Positions 1 through 11,679 of a stretch of 64,000 nt of DNA are shown here, in pieces. The DNA comes from Lojkania enalia (taxonomy: Eukaryota; Ascomycota; Dothideomycetes; Pleosporales). Within the stretch, counting starts at the first letter, position 1. Every line of letters starts with the position of its first letter. Location of the stretch: the NCBI GenBank assembly GCA_010094045.1, contig ML986691.1, forward strand, positions 1 to 64,000, in the 5' to 3' direction. The translations under genes and the position numbers were made by a program. The notes under the pieces are model-generated. The model did not search any database and was not told where the DNA came from. It saw nothing but the letters and a program-made list of their open reading frames with translations.

Positions 1-3000
1 CCTATAATATACCCCCCCAGCTTTAACTGCGAAGGAGAAGCTGCGTCGAAAAAAATAAAGGTAGATACTATACTAAAAGAGGTAAATTGTATAGAGTAAC
101 TAGTAGTAGAGCTAAGTACGCTTGCAGAAATATCAATTTAATGTGATATAGGGTGAGTTATAATCAATTTTTAATCACCCCCTAAGATTCTTATTAGTAA
201 TCGATTTATTTAGCTAATAGAAATTCCTAAGATTCGATTCTAGCTAAAATATCTTCTATTTTCAGTTGCTTAATAAACCTTTAGTATTATTACGGCTGTA
301 GAACTTTTGTAAGACTATCGGCTGGCATTAGATTTGTTAGTTGCCAACTAATTATAAGTCTCTACTCTACTACTTCTTAACGTAGCTAGTGCTGGTGTAT
401 ATCTATATAGCGAAGTTTAGTATTAAAACGCTTAGATAGCTTATTTACGATATCTACTATTTATTAATTATTGTAAAGTAGTACTGGTTGCGCGTTAATA
501 TAGAAGTGTAGTAAGGTAAAGACCTTCTACTACTACTCTATTTCTGATCCGGCGACTAATAGTACTAATAATTCTACCTTAGTAGTCGATTTTATAACCG
601 TACGCTAAATTGAGGTTTTCCAATCGATCAGCATCCTAAAAAGTTAAAATATATAGTTGTAGGAACTTTAACGAGTATTAGAATTATCGCCGAAAGCTGT
701 ATCAGATATACTATAGAATAGTAATTACTCTATAGGGTTAATATAATCAGTATTACTACTCTAGCTAATAGTAGAGGTATTTTGTATATTATTAGCTATT
801 ACTATAATTACTAAGTACTTCGTACTAATTAGATATTGCTATACCCTTAAGGTAGTGTTAATATAATAATTACTAGGGTTCTAGAAGTATTATAATAACA
901 TTAAGTGCGCTCGCGCGATATTAAAACGTGTAAAAACTACAATCTAGGCTAGATAACCAATTAGTTGTTAGTAGTAAGATATCTTATTAGAGGATTCCTT
1001 AGTAGCAGCTAGCAGTACATTCTTATATAGAGGCGTACTCGGTACCTTCTTATTAACCGTAATATTAAATCGCGCTGCCACCTTATTAATAAATAAGTCC
1101 TATAGTAGCTAGGTTTTATACTACTATATATCGCGTACGACTTAAACTCCTAGAAACTAATTTAGATCTCCGAGGGATCGAAGTTTATATTTATTACTTA
1201 ATTGCGATTCAAATTTCTATTTAATAGAGATATTTAATAGGTAAACTAAGATTATAATATTATTAATATAAAAGAAGACGATCAGCTTGTCGTTTATATA
1301 TAAGTAAGATATTTCTAGTACTATTTTAAGGCCTAATTACCTTAGAGTCCTATCTAGCTTATAATACCAAAGTTTCGGAGCATCCTTAAAGCTATATATA
1401 GCTTTCTATAGTTGTAGATATTTCCTATACTTATATACGAAACCTTCTAATATATAAATATATATCAACCTATCTAATCAGCAGTTAAAAAACGCATTAA
1501 CAATATCAAACTAGTATATATTAAGTTTAAAATAAGTTGCAATTAATATTAGAAAGCGAAAGGTTTATACAGCTAGTATAGTAGTATAGGTATCTTCCTA
1601 TTAAGATTATAGATCGCTGCGTACGACTAATCTAGCCTTAAATTTATATAGGAAACTATCCTCATTAAATTTATATGCGAATACCTATATTACTAGGAGA
1701 ATTTTAGTAGAATTTTAGAGGATTGTTATCTTTTACCAGGTATCTATATCCTCCTACTTCTATAACTCAGCGCGATAGGCCTTATAGAAGCTAGTACTAA
1801 AAGGGTAATTTTTCAGATCCTTATAGTACTTTAGTTCTAGTAGAAGCTGATTGTAATAATATTTTCTAATAGTATAAGTTTCCTTTATATAATTTGCTAG
1901 TATTAGCTTACTATTAGATAGTGCTGTAAAGGTAGTAAAGTATAATTAAGGCGGCCTGCGGCTGTATAGGGACCTGCCTCCCTAGATTATATTATTTCTT
2001 AATACTTAGCTACTAATTTCTTCCCTCTACGGGGTATTATTTGTTCTTCTTAAGAGTATAGAAGTATAAGGAGGCGATAGTTACTATCCTTATAGCAAAT
2101 TATCGCTAAACGTAGTATTTTTACTATCTACTAGCAGCATTACAGGAGTATCCTAATTCTTTAGTACTAGCGCTGGTATTGATTCTAGCGTTAGAAGTTC
2201 TTAATTACTAGTAATATCGTCGATTTATTCTTTAAAAATAGTATTCTCCTACTAATAGGCCTTCTTACTAATTAAATTACCTGCTAACTTAGTAGAGATA
2301 TCTTAATTAGGTAGCCGATCCTCGTAGATTACTTCTATAACTTCAATCGTTTTATTGTTACTACTATTAATAGAGCTCTTAATATTATTAATTTAAAAAA
2401 GAATCTTCTCTAAGAATTCTTTTAGTAGATATTCCTCCTCCTTACTAGATATAATATCGCCAAATATAACGTCCCTAGTATTAAGTATCTATTTTAGTTT
2501 CGGAATTAGCACTTAGTATATATTCGTACTCCTATATCGTAAGAGTTTTCTAATTAGTATTTATAATGCTAGTTTATCGCCTCTCGATAGAGTTTTATCT
2601 AAAATATATACTCGCGATCCTATAACCTAAAGGTGAATAAGAGATAGTTTATAGCTAAAAACAGCCTTATATAGGGTTTTAAATTAAAGGCTTGCAATCG
2701 GCGTTCTATTAAGTAGGTATATTACCGTGTAAGCTAATTTGTTAGCGTATTTATTAAAGATATTACTTTTTATCGTAAGAGCGCGCGCGCGGGTTATAAT
2801 TTAGTATTCTACTTACTCTACTAGGCTATTCTACTTAGGCGTACGAGGCGCGCGAGCTTTAATTACAATTCTTTAATTGAGTAATACTTCTATAAGTTCT
2901 AAGAAGCTTAAGTTGTTATCTATATAGATATATACGATCTTTCTTTTATACTATTGTTTAATTTTTGCTAATAGTATTTTAAAGGCTTTTACGAGGGTAG

Positions 3001-4999
3001 ATTTTAACTAATTATATATCGTAAATCCCTTATACTACCGGGACACCTGATTAACTACATAAAATAGGTATCTCTTACTATTATAGCACCTTTTATAGTC
3101 CTTCTAAAGTTATATAATATTAATCGCGATTCTCTCGAATAGTTTAGTAGCTGGGTAAAACTAACTATACCGGCTAATCTACTATAATAACTTCGCTTGT
3201 ATATATGTCTAGCAATCTTACTATACTAGTACTTTCTAATCGCTTAACTAGATACTCTTAGCTGCCTAAAGTAGGGCTAATACTAAATCTCTATCTAAGT
3301 AGTTTAATAATTAGTATACTTTAGCTGAAGAAATAATTTATATTAGTTGCTAGCGATAGAAGAGCTTTTCCTTAATTACTACAACTATCTTATATCTAGA
3401 AAGCAAATTAAGTAGAGGCCTTTTTACTAGGTCTGCGTCTAGTAGCTAGTAGCTGTTAAACAACTCTAAATAATAAACGATATTATAGTAATTATACTAG
3501 TAAAGATAATCTCTATCTAAGTCGAACTAGATACTCTATTCTCTATTTCTAATTAGGGCTATTATATTAGTTAGCAACTAAGAGACGTAAGCGACTTCTA
3601 TTAACTTAATATTCCTCAGGCCTGTAGGAGAATTAATTATAATTATAATAGTACCCTATTCTAATATAGGGTATATACTACTTCTCGTAGCAATTTTATC
3701 TTTAGAATTTACTATTTAAGTAGTTTACTAACTAAAAGCCTTAGAATTGTATATATAGATATTAGAACCTGGATTAAGTATCTACTGATTTAGGATACTA
3801 GTCTCTTCTTTCTTAGGGGTAGTACTTGCTGAAAAATTACCCCTTTAAATTACCTAGGTATTTCTCTAGAGGCTAGTAGCCTTTATAGAGGCTTTACTAT
3901 TAAACGAGGATTTTAACTTTTTATATTTTTCTATATTTACCTTTAGAGTATTCTTTTTCCCCTAGTTATTCCTATTTAAGATATTATCTTAGGCTTTTAG
4001 TATTTCCTAATCTAGTACCTAGTTTAGTAGCCTAATCGATTCGTTTACGTACTTGCAATTACTCTAGAAGTACTACTTCTTATAGAAGTAGGGTAGTAGA
4101 GTACGCGATTGCGAACCGGATTTTTCTTAAGACTGCTATATAGTACTATCGGAATTTACTTAAGAAATTAATAGATGTTGTAAAGCTGTAAATAAGCTGA
4201 ACGCCTTCTATAGATTAAAACATCTATAATAATTGGTATATTAGTATACTAATTGTTTAATCGTAGGAATCGGTTGATTAATCCTACCTAGCTTATTTTT
4301 AGTATTAATCGGTACTATATAGATTAGCGCCTACACCTTATCTTTCTTAGCAACTATTAGAAGAAAATCCTTTTCTACTCTAAGGCCCTGAACTTCTGCT
4401 AAGCTAGCAGCCTTAGTATAATAGATTACCTAATTCTATTAATTTAGTTACTTCTCTACCTCTCTATCAGTTAGGTATTTAAGAAGAGCTTAATATTCCT
4501 TCTAAATTAGTTACTCCCTCGACTTAATAGTAGGCGCTAACTTTTCCTATAAGGTTCTAAGAATCTTATAGCTAGTTATATTATTACTAAGTATTACTTT
4601 GTATTAAGGCGATATTGTTATTAGGATATTACTATATATAGTATAGAGAGCGTCGTCGATCTTAATCTAATCCTTCCTCTATTAGTTATACTAGTCCTTT
4701 ACCCAGTTCTAATCTGTTGTTTATATTAAGGTTATCTTCTTATATATAACTCTACTAGAGGGGTATCTTTCTATTTTCCCTTCTAGATTTATCTTCGGGG
4801 TCCGGAACTCACCTATATTAGGGAGGGGAGGTTCTAGCCCATAAATTTTAACCTCTTTAGGAGGTATACTTGAATCCAAATATTTCTATACCCTTAGCCT
4901 ACTAGCTATTAGTTTACGCTACTTAAGCTAATCCTCCTAATTGCTAGGAGTACTAAGTATCTTCTTCTTAAATATAGCTATAGAGGAGTGTGCAACCGT

Positions 5000-5456
5000 T
5001 GTAACACTAGAAATATACTGGAATATATTAATACTAGAGAATAAAATAGCCTTAAACGCGATACAGTATATTAATAGGCTTATAAAGTGCAGAATTTGTA
5101 CGTAATTCTGATAGCTAAGTGCCTAAAGATTGTTGGTAAACGATAAAGATAATGATATCGCGATATTACGACACTAAATAAAAAGGAGCGATATCGATCG
5201 CAATATATAAATTGAGTTGCAGCTATTTTAGTACGGTAACCGGGCTTATAACTGTAGTAAGAGGCGAATCTTATCTCAGGGAGGGAGATAAGGAGCTGAA
5301 CTGGTTGATTGAAGATGGCCAGCGGGCCATATTTATGTACATGAAAAAGGGGTATATTAGCTGATATCTAGCGTGATATCCGGCGTGATATCGACCGTAA
5401 TATCGTACGTCGATATCTGATACAGCTCGGCAGACTAGCCGAAAATCCCTATAACA
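5000..5456 (-). repeat. 5' LTR of copia A (about 457 bp)
   Basis: On the minus strand this begins TGTTATAGGG at 5456 and ends near TGTTACA at about 5000. It precedes the gag/pol remnant, and its first bases recur after the polypurine tract at positions 1-9. It is visibly richer in G+C and less mutated than the internal region. The inner end is judged from the TG...CA rule only, because the partner LTR lies outside the window. Confidence 0.6.
5362..5421 (+). repeat. 12-bp tandem array with GATATC cores inside the LTR
   Basis: Four head-to-tail 12-mers are visible: TGATATCTAGCG, TGATATCCGGCG, TGATATCGACCG and TAATATCGTACG, followed by a degenerate fifth unit. More GATATC or CGATATCG palindromes are scattered over 5150-5200. 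In an LTR U3 region such an array could bind a dimeric regulator; that role is inference. Confidence 0.7.
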
Positions 5457-6718
5457 AATACTATATAATATATATAGGGTATTTTATAAGTTCTAGTCTC
5501 TATAATATTTCTAGTATTAAACTAACTACTAATTTCGTCGCGTCTATTTATATTATTTAATTATTAGTTTAAAGCCTCTACTTTTAGTTTAATCTAATAC
5601 TAGCTCTTAAAAAGGCTAGTTATTACCTTTAAATATTTATTATAATCGTTTTAACTATATAGTTTTAGAATATCTTCTAGTATTATAATACTACTAACTA
5701 TTAGATACTTTATTCTAGCTAGCTTATTTAATTATTACTAACCTAACTTCTACTTAAGCTACTATTTAATCTACTATTTAAGCTTATTATCTAGTATCTT
5801 CTTATATAATTAAAGAGTTAATTAATCTAGTATCTATTTAAACTCTATATTATTCAGCTTATAGCTCTCCTTAATATTAAGTACTATAGCTACTAGATAT
5901 AGTATCTACTTATCTAGAAAGATAAGATCTTTATATAATTCTATAGGTAGTAGAATAATATTTCTAGTTCTAATAACTCTATTTAGCTCTAGTATCTAAA
6001 TATAATAGATATTTATAGAGTTAAATTCTATAAGACGTCTAATTAGTATATAAGATTATAACTTCTTTTTTTAGTATAGATAATAATTTAGAATATATAC
6101 TTTAGCTTCTAGTATACTAAGATAAGCTACTAATAGTCTAGTTCCGCGTACTATTTTATATAGGGTATACTAGTCTAGAATTTCGGTTAGTATTTAATTA
6201 AGAAGATATACTACTAAGAGTAGGTACTTATTTAATACCTCTATTAATAGCCCTACGTCTATTATTATAGCTCTTTCCTATATAACTAGTAACTACCCTA
6301 CTCTCTCTATTAGACTATTCTACTCTTTAGTATACTCTACTTATAGTTCTACTAAGATTCTTAGATTTTTAAAGATATTAACTATCTTAGAATATCCGCG
6401 CTTACTATTAAGTTTAATAACTTTAACCTATATATTAAATTAAGCTCTAAACTTAACTAGTAATCTCTATACTATATATTATAGTATTATTATATTTTTA
6501 TTTAGTAGGTAGTATATTTTATACTATCTATTATATTAGTAGACTATATAGAATATCTAGAGATCTCTATTATAGTAGTACTTTAACTAATCGCGTATCT
6601 AGATTAGATCTATCCCTAGTCTCTTAAATAGTTTCTAGACTAGTTTTTAAAGAGCTCTTCTACTTACTATTTTATAGAGCTTAAACTAGATATAAATAGT
6701 ATATTCTATCTACTTTAG
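5457..6718 (-). mobile_element. Copia B, left half: integrase C-terminal region
   Basis: The minus strand at about 5900-6250 reads as the C-terminal integrase region of a copia polyprotein. Recognisable are an IGRLIGF-like stretch, a NIYxIxIP motif and RVIRTRN, with the stops explained by CAA/CAG/TGG to TAA/TAG. The protein is different from copia A. It is cut on the left by copia A and on the right by the gypsy element; the other half resumes at 15,449. The rest of its pol would lie left of the window. Confidence 0.65.
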
Positions 6719-7086
6719 TATAATAGCCTCTAATTAGTTAAGTGTAGGATAGGGTAATAACTAAGAGTAATTACGTATTATAAGGGGATTATTCTTATAG
6801 ACTTATAATAGAAGTATATAAGTAGAGTATATAAAAGATATTTAAGTTAACTATAAAAAGCTATAAAGGTTAGAGTTATAAGATTATTAAATATAATTTA
6901 GTTCTCTTACTATTTCTTCCTATTTAATTATTTAGCTAACTAAGTAACTAAATATACTTAGTTACTTAGTTAACTAAGTTATTAAACGCGTTATATATTT
7001 TATATTAGCCTTATTCTTCTAACTATATAGAGTTTTAAATCTCGATTAGATCTAGTATAGAGATTTCTATAAAGATATCTATAATA
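6719..7086 (-). repeat. Gypsy 3' LTR (368 bp)
   Basis: It aligns over its full 368 bp with 15,076-15,443. The differences are almost all transitions (for example AGTTAAGTGTAGG versus AGCTAGGTATAGG), as expected if both copies were RIP-mutated after insertion. It is the 3' LTR because pol reads on the minus strand. It contains a palindromic AT stretch around 6945-6980 built of repeated TTAGTTAACTAA-like words. Confidence 0.9.
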
Positions 7087-7269
7087 CTACTTTCCCTCTC
7101 TAAACTCTTAGCCCGAGAGTTTTCCTATTCTAAACTAGTATATAGTAGGGTTAGAACGCTATTTTCGCTAAAACTATATATATTTCTAATACCTCTCCTT
7201 TATTATTTAATTCTAAATAGATACTATTATACTAATCGTATAGACTATTTAGGCGAGACTATTATACTT

Positions 7270-7690
7270 TATTTCTAGTATTCCTGTAAGGGGTTAATTT
7301 ATAAAATAGATAAGAAGGAAATACCTAAAAAATTATATTATTTAGAATACTTTTATACTAGTATATATTTACTATATAATATAGATTGCGATATTTAGAT
7401 TACTTATATATTATAATTCTATACTACTAGTTTGTTCCTAATTCTTTCTAATAGTAAAGTAGGATGCTAAAGTTGCGAAACTAGAGGAGAAGATTTATCT
7501 AGCCTAAGAAGAGTTAGAATAACTTTTTAATAAAGTAGCAGCGGCTTATATAAAGATTTAGCGTTTTTATAAAGTTCGCGAATAAGTAAAGTATAAATAG
7601 GTAGAGGGTTATAAATATAGGTAGGAGTAGCTTAAGGAAGAGAAAGAAGCGGATCGTAAGGTGGGTCTTCTTCTTAAGGTAGAGTCACCT
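7270..7690 (+). pseudogene. Antisense Cys-rich/coiled-coil ORF inside the gypsy element
   Basis: Between integrase and the 3' LTR, on the strand opposite to pol, a single frame stays coherent if TAA/TAG are read as former Gln/Trp codons. First comes a segment with residual cysteines and a KMDKKEIPK stretch (about 7290-7380). A heptad-like stretch follows (about 7465-7650), with pieces such as KLEEKI, EELE, LFNKVAAAY and LKEEKEADR. Fungal genomes hold many hypothetical proteins with a CxxC...GxxC segment followed by such a coil, often near transposons; the assignment to that group is from memory. The strand relation to pol is direct observation. The function is unknown. Confidence 0.5.
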
Positions 7691-9839
7691 CCTATAATAT
7701 AGCTAATATTATTTAATCCTACTACTCTATCTTTAGATTTCCTTTATAAATTTAGGTTTTATAATATATTTATAATACTATAGAGCTAAAGTTTTCTTCT
7801 AGTTTCTAAGTATTATTTTATAGGTTCCTATATTTATCTACTTCTAACTATTTAATTAGATAGTATTATTTGCTATTTTACATCTTATACTTTATTATTC
7901 TCTTAACTTTCTATTTCTAGTCTTCTCTATATACGTCTATATTATATACTACTAGTTCAGCATCTTAGGGTGCCTTTTCTATAAGTATAATATAAAAGGT
8001 TAGGTAGATTTTTATAGTTATAGATAATTTAAGTTAATAGTTTATAAATAATATTTATTCCTTAATCTTATATAGTCTAATTTTAATATAATCTAGTTTA
8101 CTATTTAGTTATTTACTTTAAATATTTTATCGTAGTAGTTAAACTTTTTCTTTCTTCTTAAAGTAAGGTAGTTATTTATATTTTTTATTATAGTATTTCT
8201 TTATAATATATTATAGAAACTAGAGGTCTTTCTTTAGTAAGTCTTATATTTATTAAATAATCTCGACTCGTTCCTATACCTATAATACTTATAATACTAC
8301 TTTAATTAGGGTATTATAGGTTTTTAGTTTATATCCGTAGTTTACTATAAATAGTAATACTCTAGTTATACTATATATAGTACTATTATACGCGAGTTAT
8401 ACTATTAGTAATAGTATTATCTAATTATTTTATCTATAGTTAAGGTAGTACTATAAATATTACTCTACTATTTAGTTTATTTATTCTATCTATCTATCTA
8501 TTTATAGGTAAAATACTATAGATATCTTATATTTAATTTCTAGTAAGTTTATAATTATTTGCTAAAACTTTAAAGTAAACTTAGTATTTTAGTTTATAAT
8601 TATCTTCTATAGTACTCTATATTATACGATAATCTATTTTAGAAAGATATTTACAACTTATTCTACTAGTAATACTTTATTATAGGAAATAAAGTAGGTA
8701 TATTTTATAAGTCTATCTATAATTATTATAATAGAGTTATATACTTCTTCTTTAGAGTAGTTTTTTAACTTTAGTAGTTTAATAATAAAGTCTATAGTAA
8801 CTTCTATTTATAATTTAGTTAGTATTTCTAGATTCTATAGTAGTCTATAAGATATATATCTATTAGATTTATTCTATTAGCAGTCTATATATTCTTGTAA
8901 CGTATTCTTTATCTATTCTCTTACTTTAGGAAAGTAGAATCTTCTAAGGATTCGTTCTAGCATTTTCTCTATTCCTTAGTATCTATATATAGGAGCTTCG
9001 TAGAATTGCCTAATAAACTCTTTTCTAACTTTAGCTAGTATATAGATTTAATTATAGATATATAGTAGTCTATCTATCTATTCTAGTTCTTATTCTTAGA
9101 GTTCTCTAGGTATTCTATCTATTACTATCCTAATTAGTATTATCTAGCTTACTTCTTTAGTAATAGTTATTACTATAAGTCTTAGGTAATTATATACTAT
9201 ACTTCTATCTTGTTATTTTCTTAATAGTATAGCTATAGTTCCTTTCTCTTACTTATATTCTAATAATCTACTTAATATATCTACTCTTTAATTTTATTTT
9301 CTACTAATATAAATAATCTTAAAGTCGAATATAGCTAGTTCTTATAACTATCTAACCTACCTAGGGGTAAGAGTTTTAGTAGTAAGAAAGGTAGTAAGGT
9401 TCTTATAGTTGTAATAGACTTCAATTTACTATTTCGCTCCTTATAAGTATATACGCTATTCTTTAAAGTATATTATAATAGCTAGAAGTTCTTAGTTATA
9501 TATATTATAATTTATCTCTACTAGTATAAGTTTTCGTAAATAGTATACTACTAGATATTATTTTCTATTATAGATTTATATAAGGATTCTAGCTATTCTT
9601 ATTCCTAATACGTCAGTTTCTATAAGAGCTTTTTTTTCTGGGTTGTAGAGTTTCAGTACTAGTTCTTATTAGAATTATTTCTTAACTTCTTAGAAGGTTT
9701 TTTCTTATTTGTTTCCCTATATAAAAGTAATATCTTTCCTTAATAGTTGTATTAAGGGTATAGTTATATTACTCTAATCATTTATAAAGGTTTAATAGAA
9801 GTTATAAAATCTTATAAAAGATTAGATATCTTTAATATA

Positions 9840-11679
9840 GTTTATAAGCGAGCTGTTAGTATAAGCGAGCTGTTACCTCACTAAACTTTTAACGGCCTAC
9901 CTAGATTAACGCGTAATAGCTTAATACAGCAACGTATAATCAATCTATAAAGAATTATAAATCATCCTTACAATCTTAGCTATCGATCGAGGTTAAGTTT
10001 TAACCGAGAATAGCGCTATAATAATTTTTCGCTGCCCTCGAAGTACTCTTCGCCTTTAATATGCTGGAATAGCTGCGCGACGCGATTGTAAGCCGAATTT
10101 AAAGAAGCTTATAAAGACTAAAGAGGAGGTACTTATTAGCTATATCCTTGATTAGGATTCACGAGGATTTCCGCCTATAATCGACGGCGTACAAACTATA
10201 GTAAATAGACTATTAGCTGAGCGCAGCGCTAGCTAGGTTAGTATCTACTAGCCTCGAAACTTCGTACAGCACACCAAGCGCCTTAGAACCTAATTAAACC
10301 GTTCTTATAATCAGTAGCGAGCTCTATACGAAGATCCAATAATTATAAGCGCGTAGTTCCAGCTTCTATAGGGTATGAAGGGGAAGTACGGAATTTAAGA
10401 TGAGGATACCTATAATTTCGACGAGACAGGCTTTATTATAAGCCAAATATTAGCTCAGCTAGTTGTTATAGGGTTAGAGAATCGTCGTACAAAGGCTATC
10501 CAGCCGAACGATTTTAAATAGACTATAATAATCTTAGTAATTAATATAATTAGCTGGGCGATCTTACTACTTATTATTTTTAAGGGCGTCTACCACCTAT
10601 CTTATTAGTATAAGGGTAATAATATACCGGGCGATTGGGCGATTATAACTAGTAATAATAGCTAGACAAATAACGAGATTAGTATTACCTAGCTTAAGTA
10701 CTTTAATTAGTATATAAAGAGCTATACGATAGACACCTATCGATTACTAGTTATTAACAGCTACGATAGCTACGTTTCGCTTGAGTTTTAAGAGATCTAT
10801 AAGGAGGAGAAGATTATCTATCTCTATATACCGCTATATTCGTCGCATCTACTATAGCTATTTAATATAGGCTATTTCTCGCTATTAAAGCGCGTGTACA
10901 ACGCTGAGATTTTAGTTTTAATACACGATTATATTAACTATATTAATAAAACTACCTTTCTTCCAGCCTTTAAAGTAGCCTATAATTAATTAATTATAGA
11001 AGCTAATATCTATATAAGCTTTTAAGGTACTAGAATAGTACTATATAATTTAGAGGCGGTACTATTAAAGCTTAATATTAAGCTATATATGCTGATACTA
11101 CCTATACTAGAGACTATCCTCTAGAAAGCTAAAATACCTAGCAATATATATAAACTAGAGACTTAATTAATAATAATTTATAGTAGGATTTAGTAATATT
11201 AAGACTTATTACCTATATTAATTATCGCAGCCTTTAATTAGGTTTAAAAGAGCGCTATAATAATAACGCATTTAATCGCGCTAATAGCTAATTAAATTAA
11301 GAACCTTAAGTAAGCGAATAAGACAGTAATAAAGCGAAAATAACGGAAAAGAAAGCGATTATAGAAGTAGGGGATTCTAATAAAGGCTGTAGGTGAGGAT
11401 ATAATTAATTAAAATAACGTTGAGGGGTAGATTAATAAGAAAATTTATAATTGGAGTACTTAGCTATAAAGGAGTAGCTAGTCTTAATAGAGCTGCAGGC
11501 GTTGTAAACAGCCTAGCTATAATACTTAAACGTATTAAATTAATAACGTAGGTGTTAAATAATCTAATAGACTATCGCTTCCTATAGTATATATATATAT
11601 AGTTGATAATTATCGCAATTAAGTCGTTCGAATCTTAGTAGAGTAACAGCTTACTTATACTAACAGCTCGCTTATAAAC
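9840..11679 (+). mobile_element. Fot1/pogo-type DNA transposon nested in the gypsy
   Basis: The ends are inverted repeats. The left end GTTTATAAGCGAGCTGTTAG continues for about 40 bp and matches the reverse complement of the right end (about 11,640-11,679) with few differences. TA dinucleotides at 9838-9839 and 11,680-11,681 are the expected target duplication. The length is 1840 bp, usual for Fot1. The plus strand encodes a pogo transposase. A CENP-B-type helix-turn-helix (YILDQDSRGFPP) is at about 10,110-10,200. FDETGF follows at about 10,420, then an IFKG motif, SSHLL and a FSLLKR-like motif. The expected second catalytic Asp (VDxHxSH region, about 10,765) reads Asn. Several stops at former CAA/CAG/TGG show RIP, but fewer than in the host element. 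Confidence 0.9.

Larger units (their letters stand above)
1..5456 (-). mobile_element. Copia A: RIP-degraded Ty1/copia element, 3' end off the window
   Basis: Reading the minus strand with TAA/TAG taken as former CAA/CAG/TGG gives Ty1/copia pol. The reverse transcriptase lies at about 1250-1520: the DVNAF-type motif is seen as DIVNAFFN, and an ALYGL-KDAPKLW-like stretch follows. The C-terminal RNase H tail is at about 30-180, and gag/integrase remnants fill about 2700-4900. A polypurine tract (AGCTGGGGGGG on the minus strand) ends at about position 10 and is followed by TATTATAGG, a RIP-altered match to the TGTTATAGGG that starts the 5' LTR at 5456. The 3' LTR therefore begins at the window edge. 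No intact ORF remains, and the transitions are almost all C-to-T or G-to-A. The order RT-RNase H after integrase is what defines copia. Inner domain limits are approximate. Confidence 0.8.
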
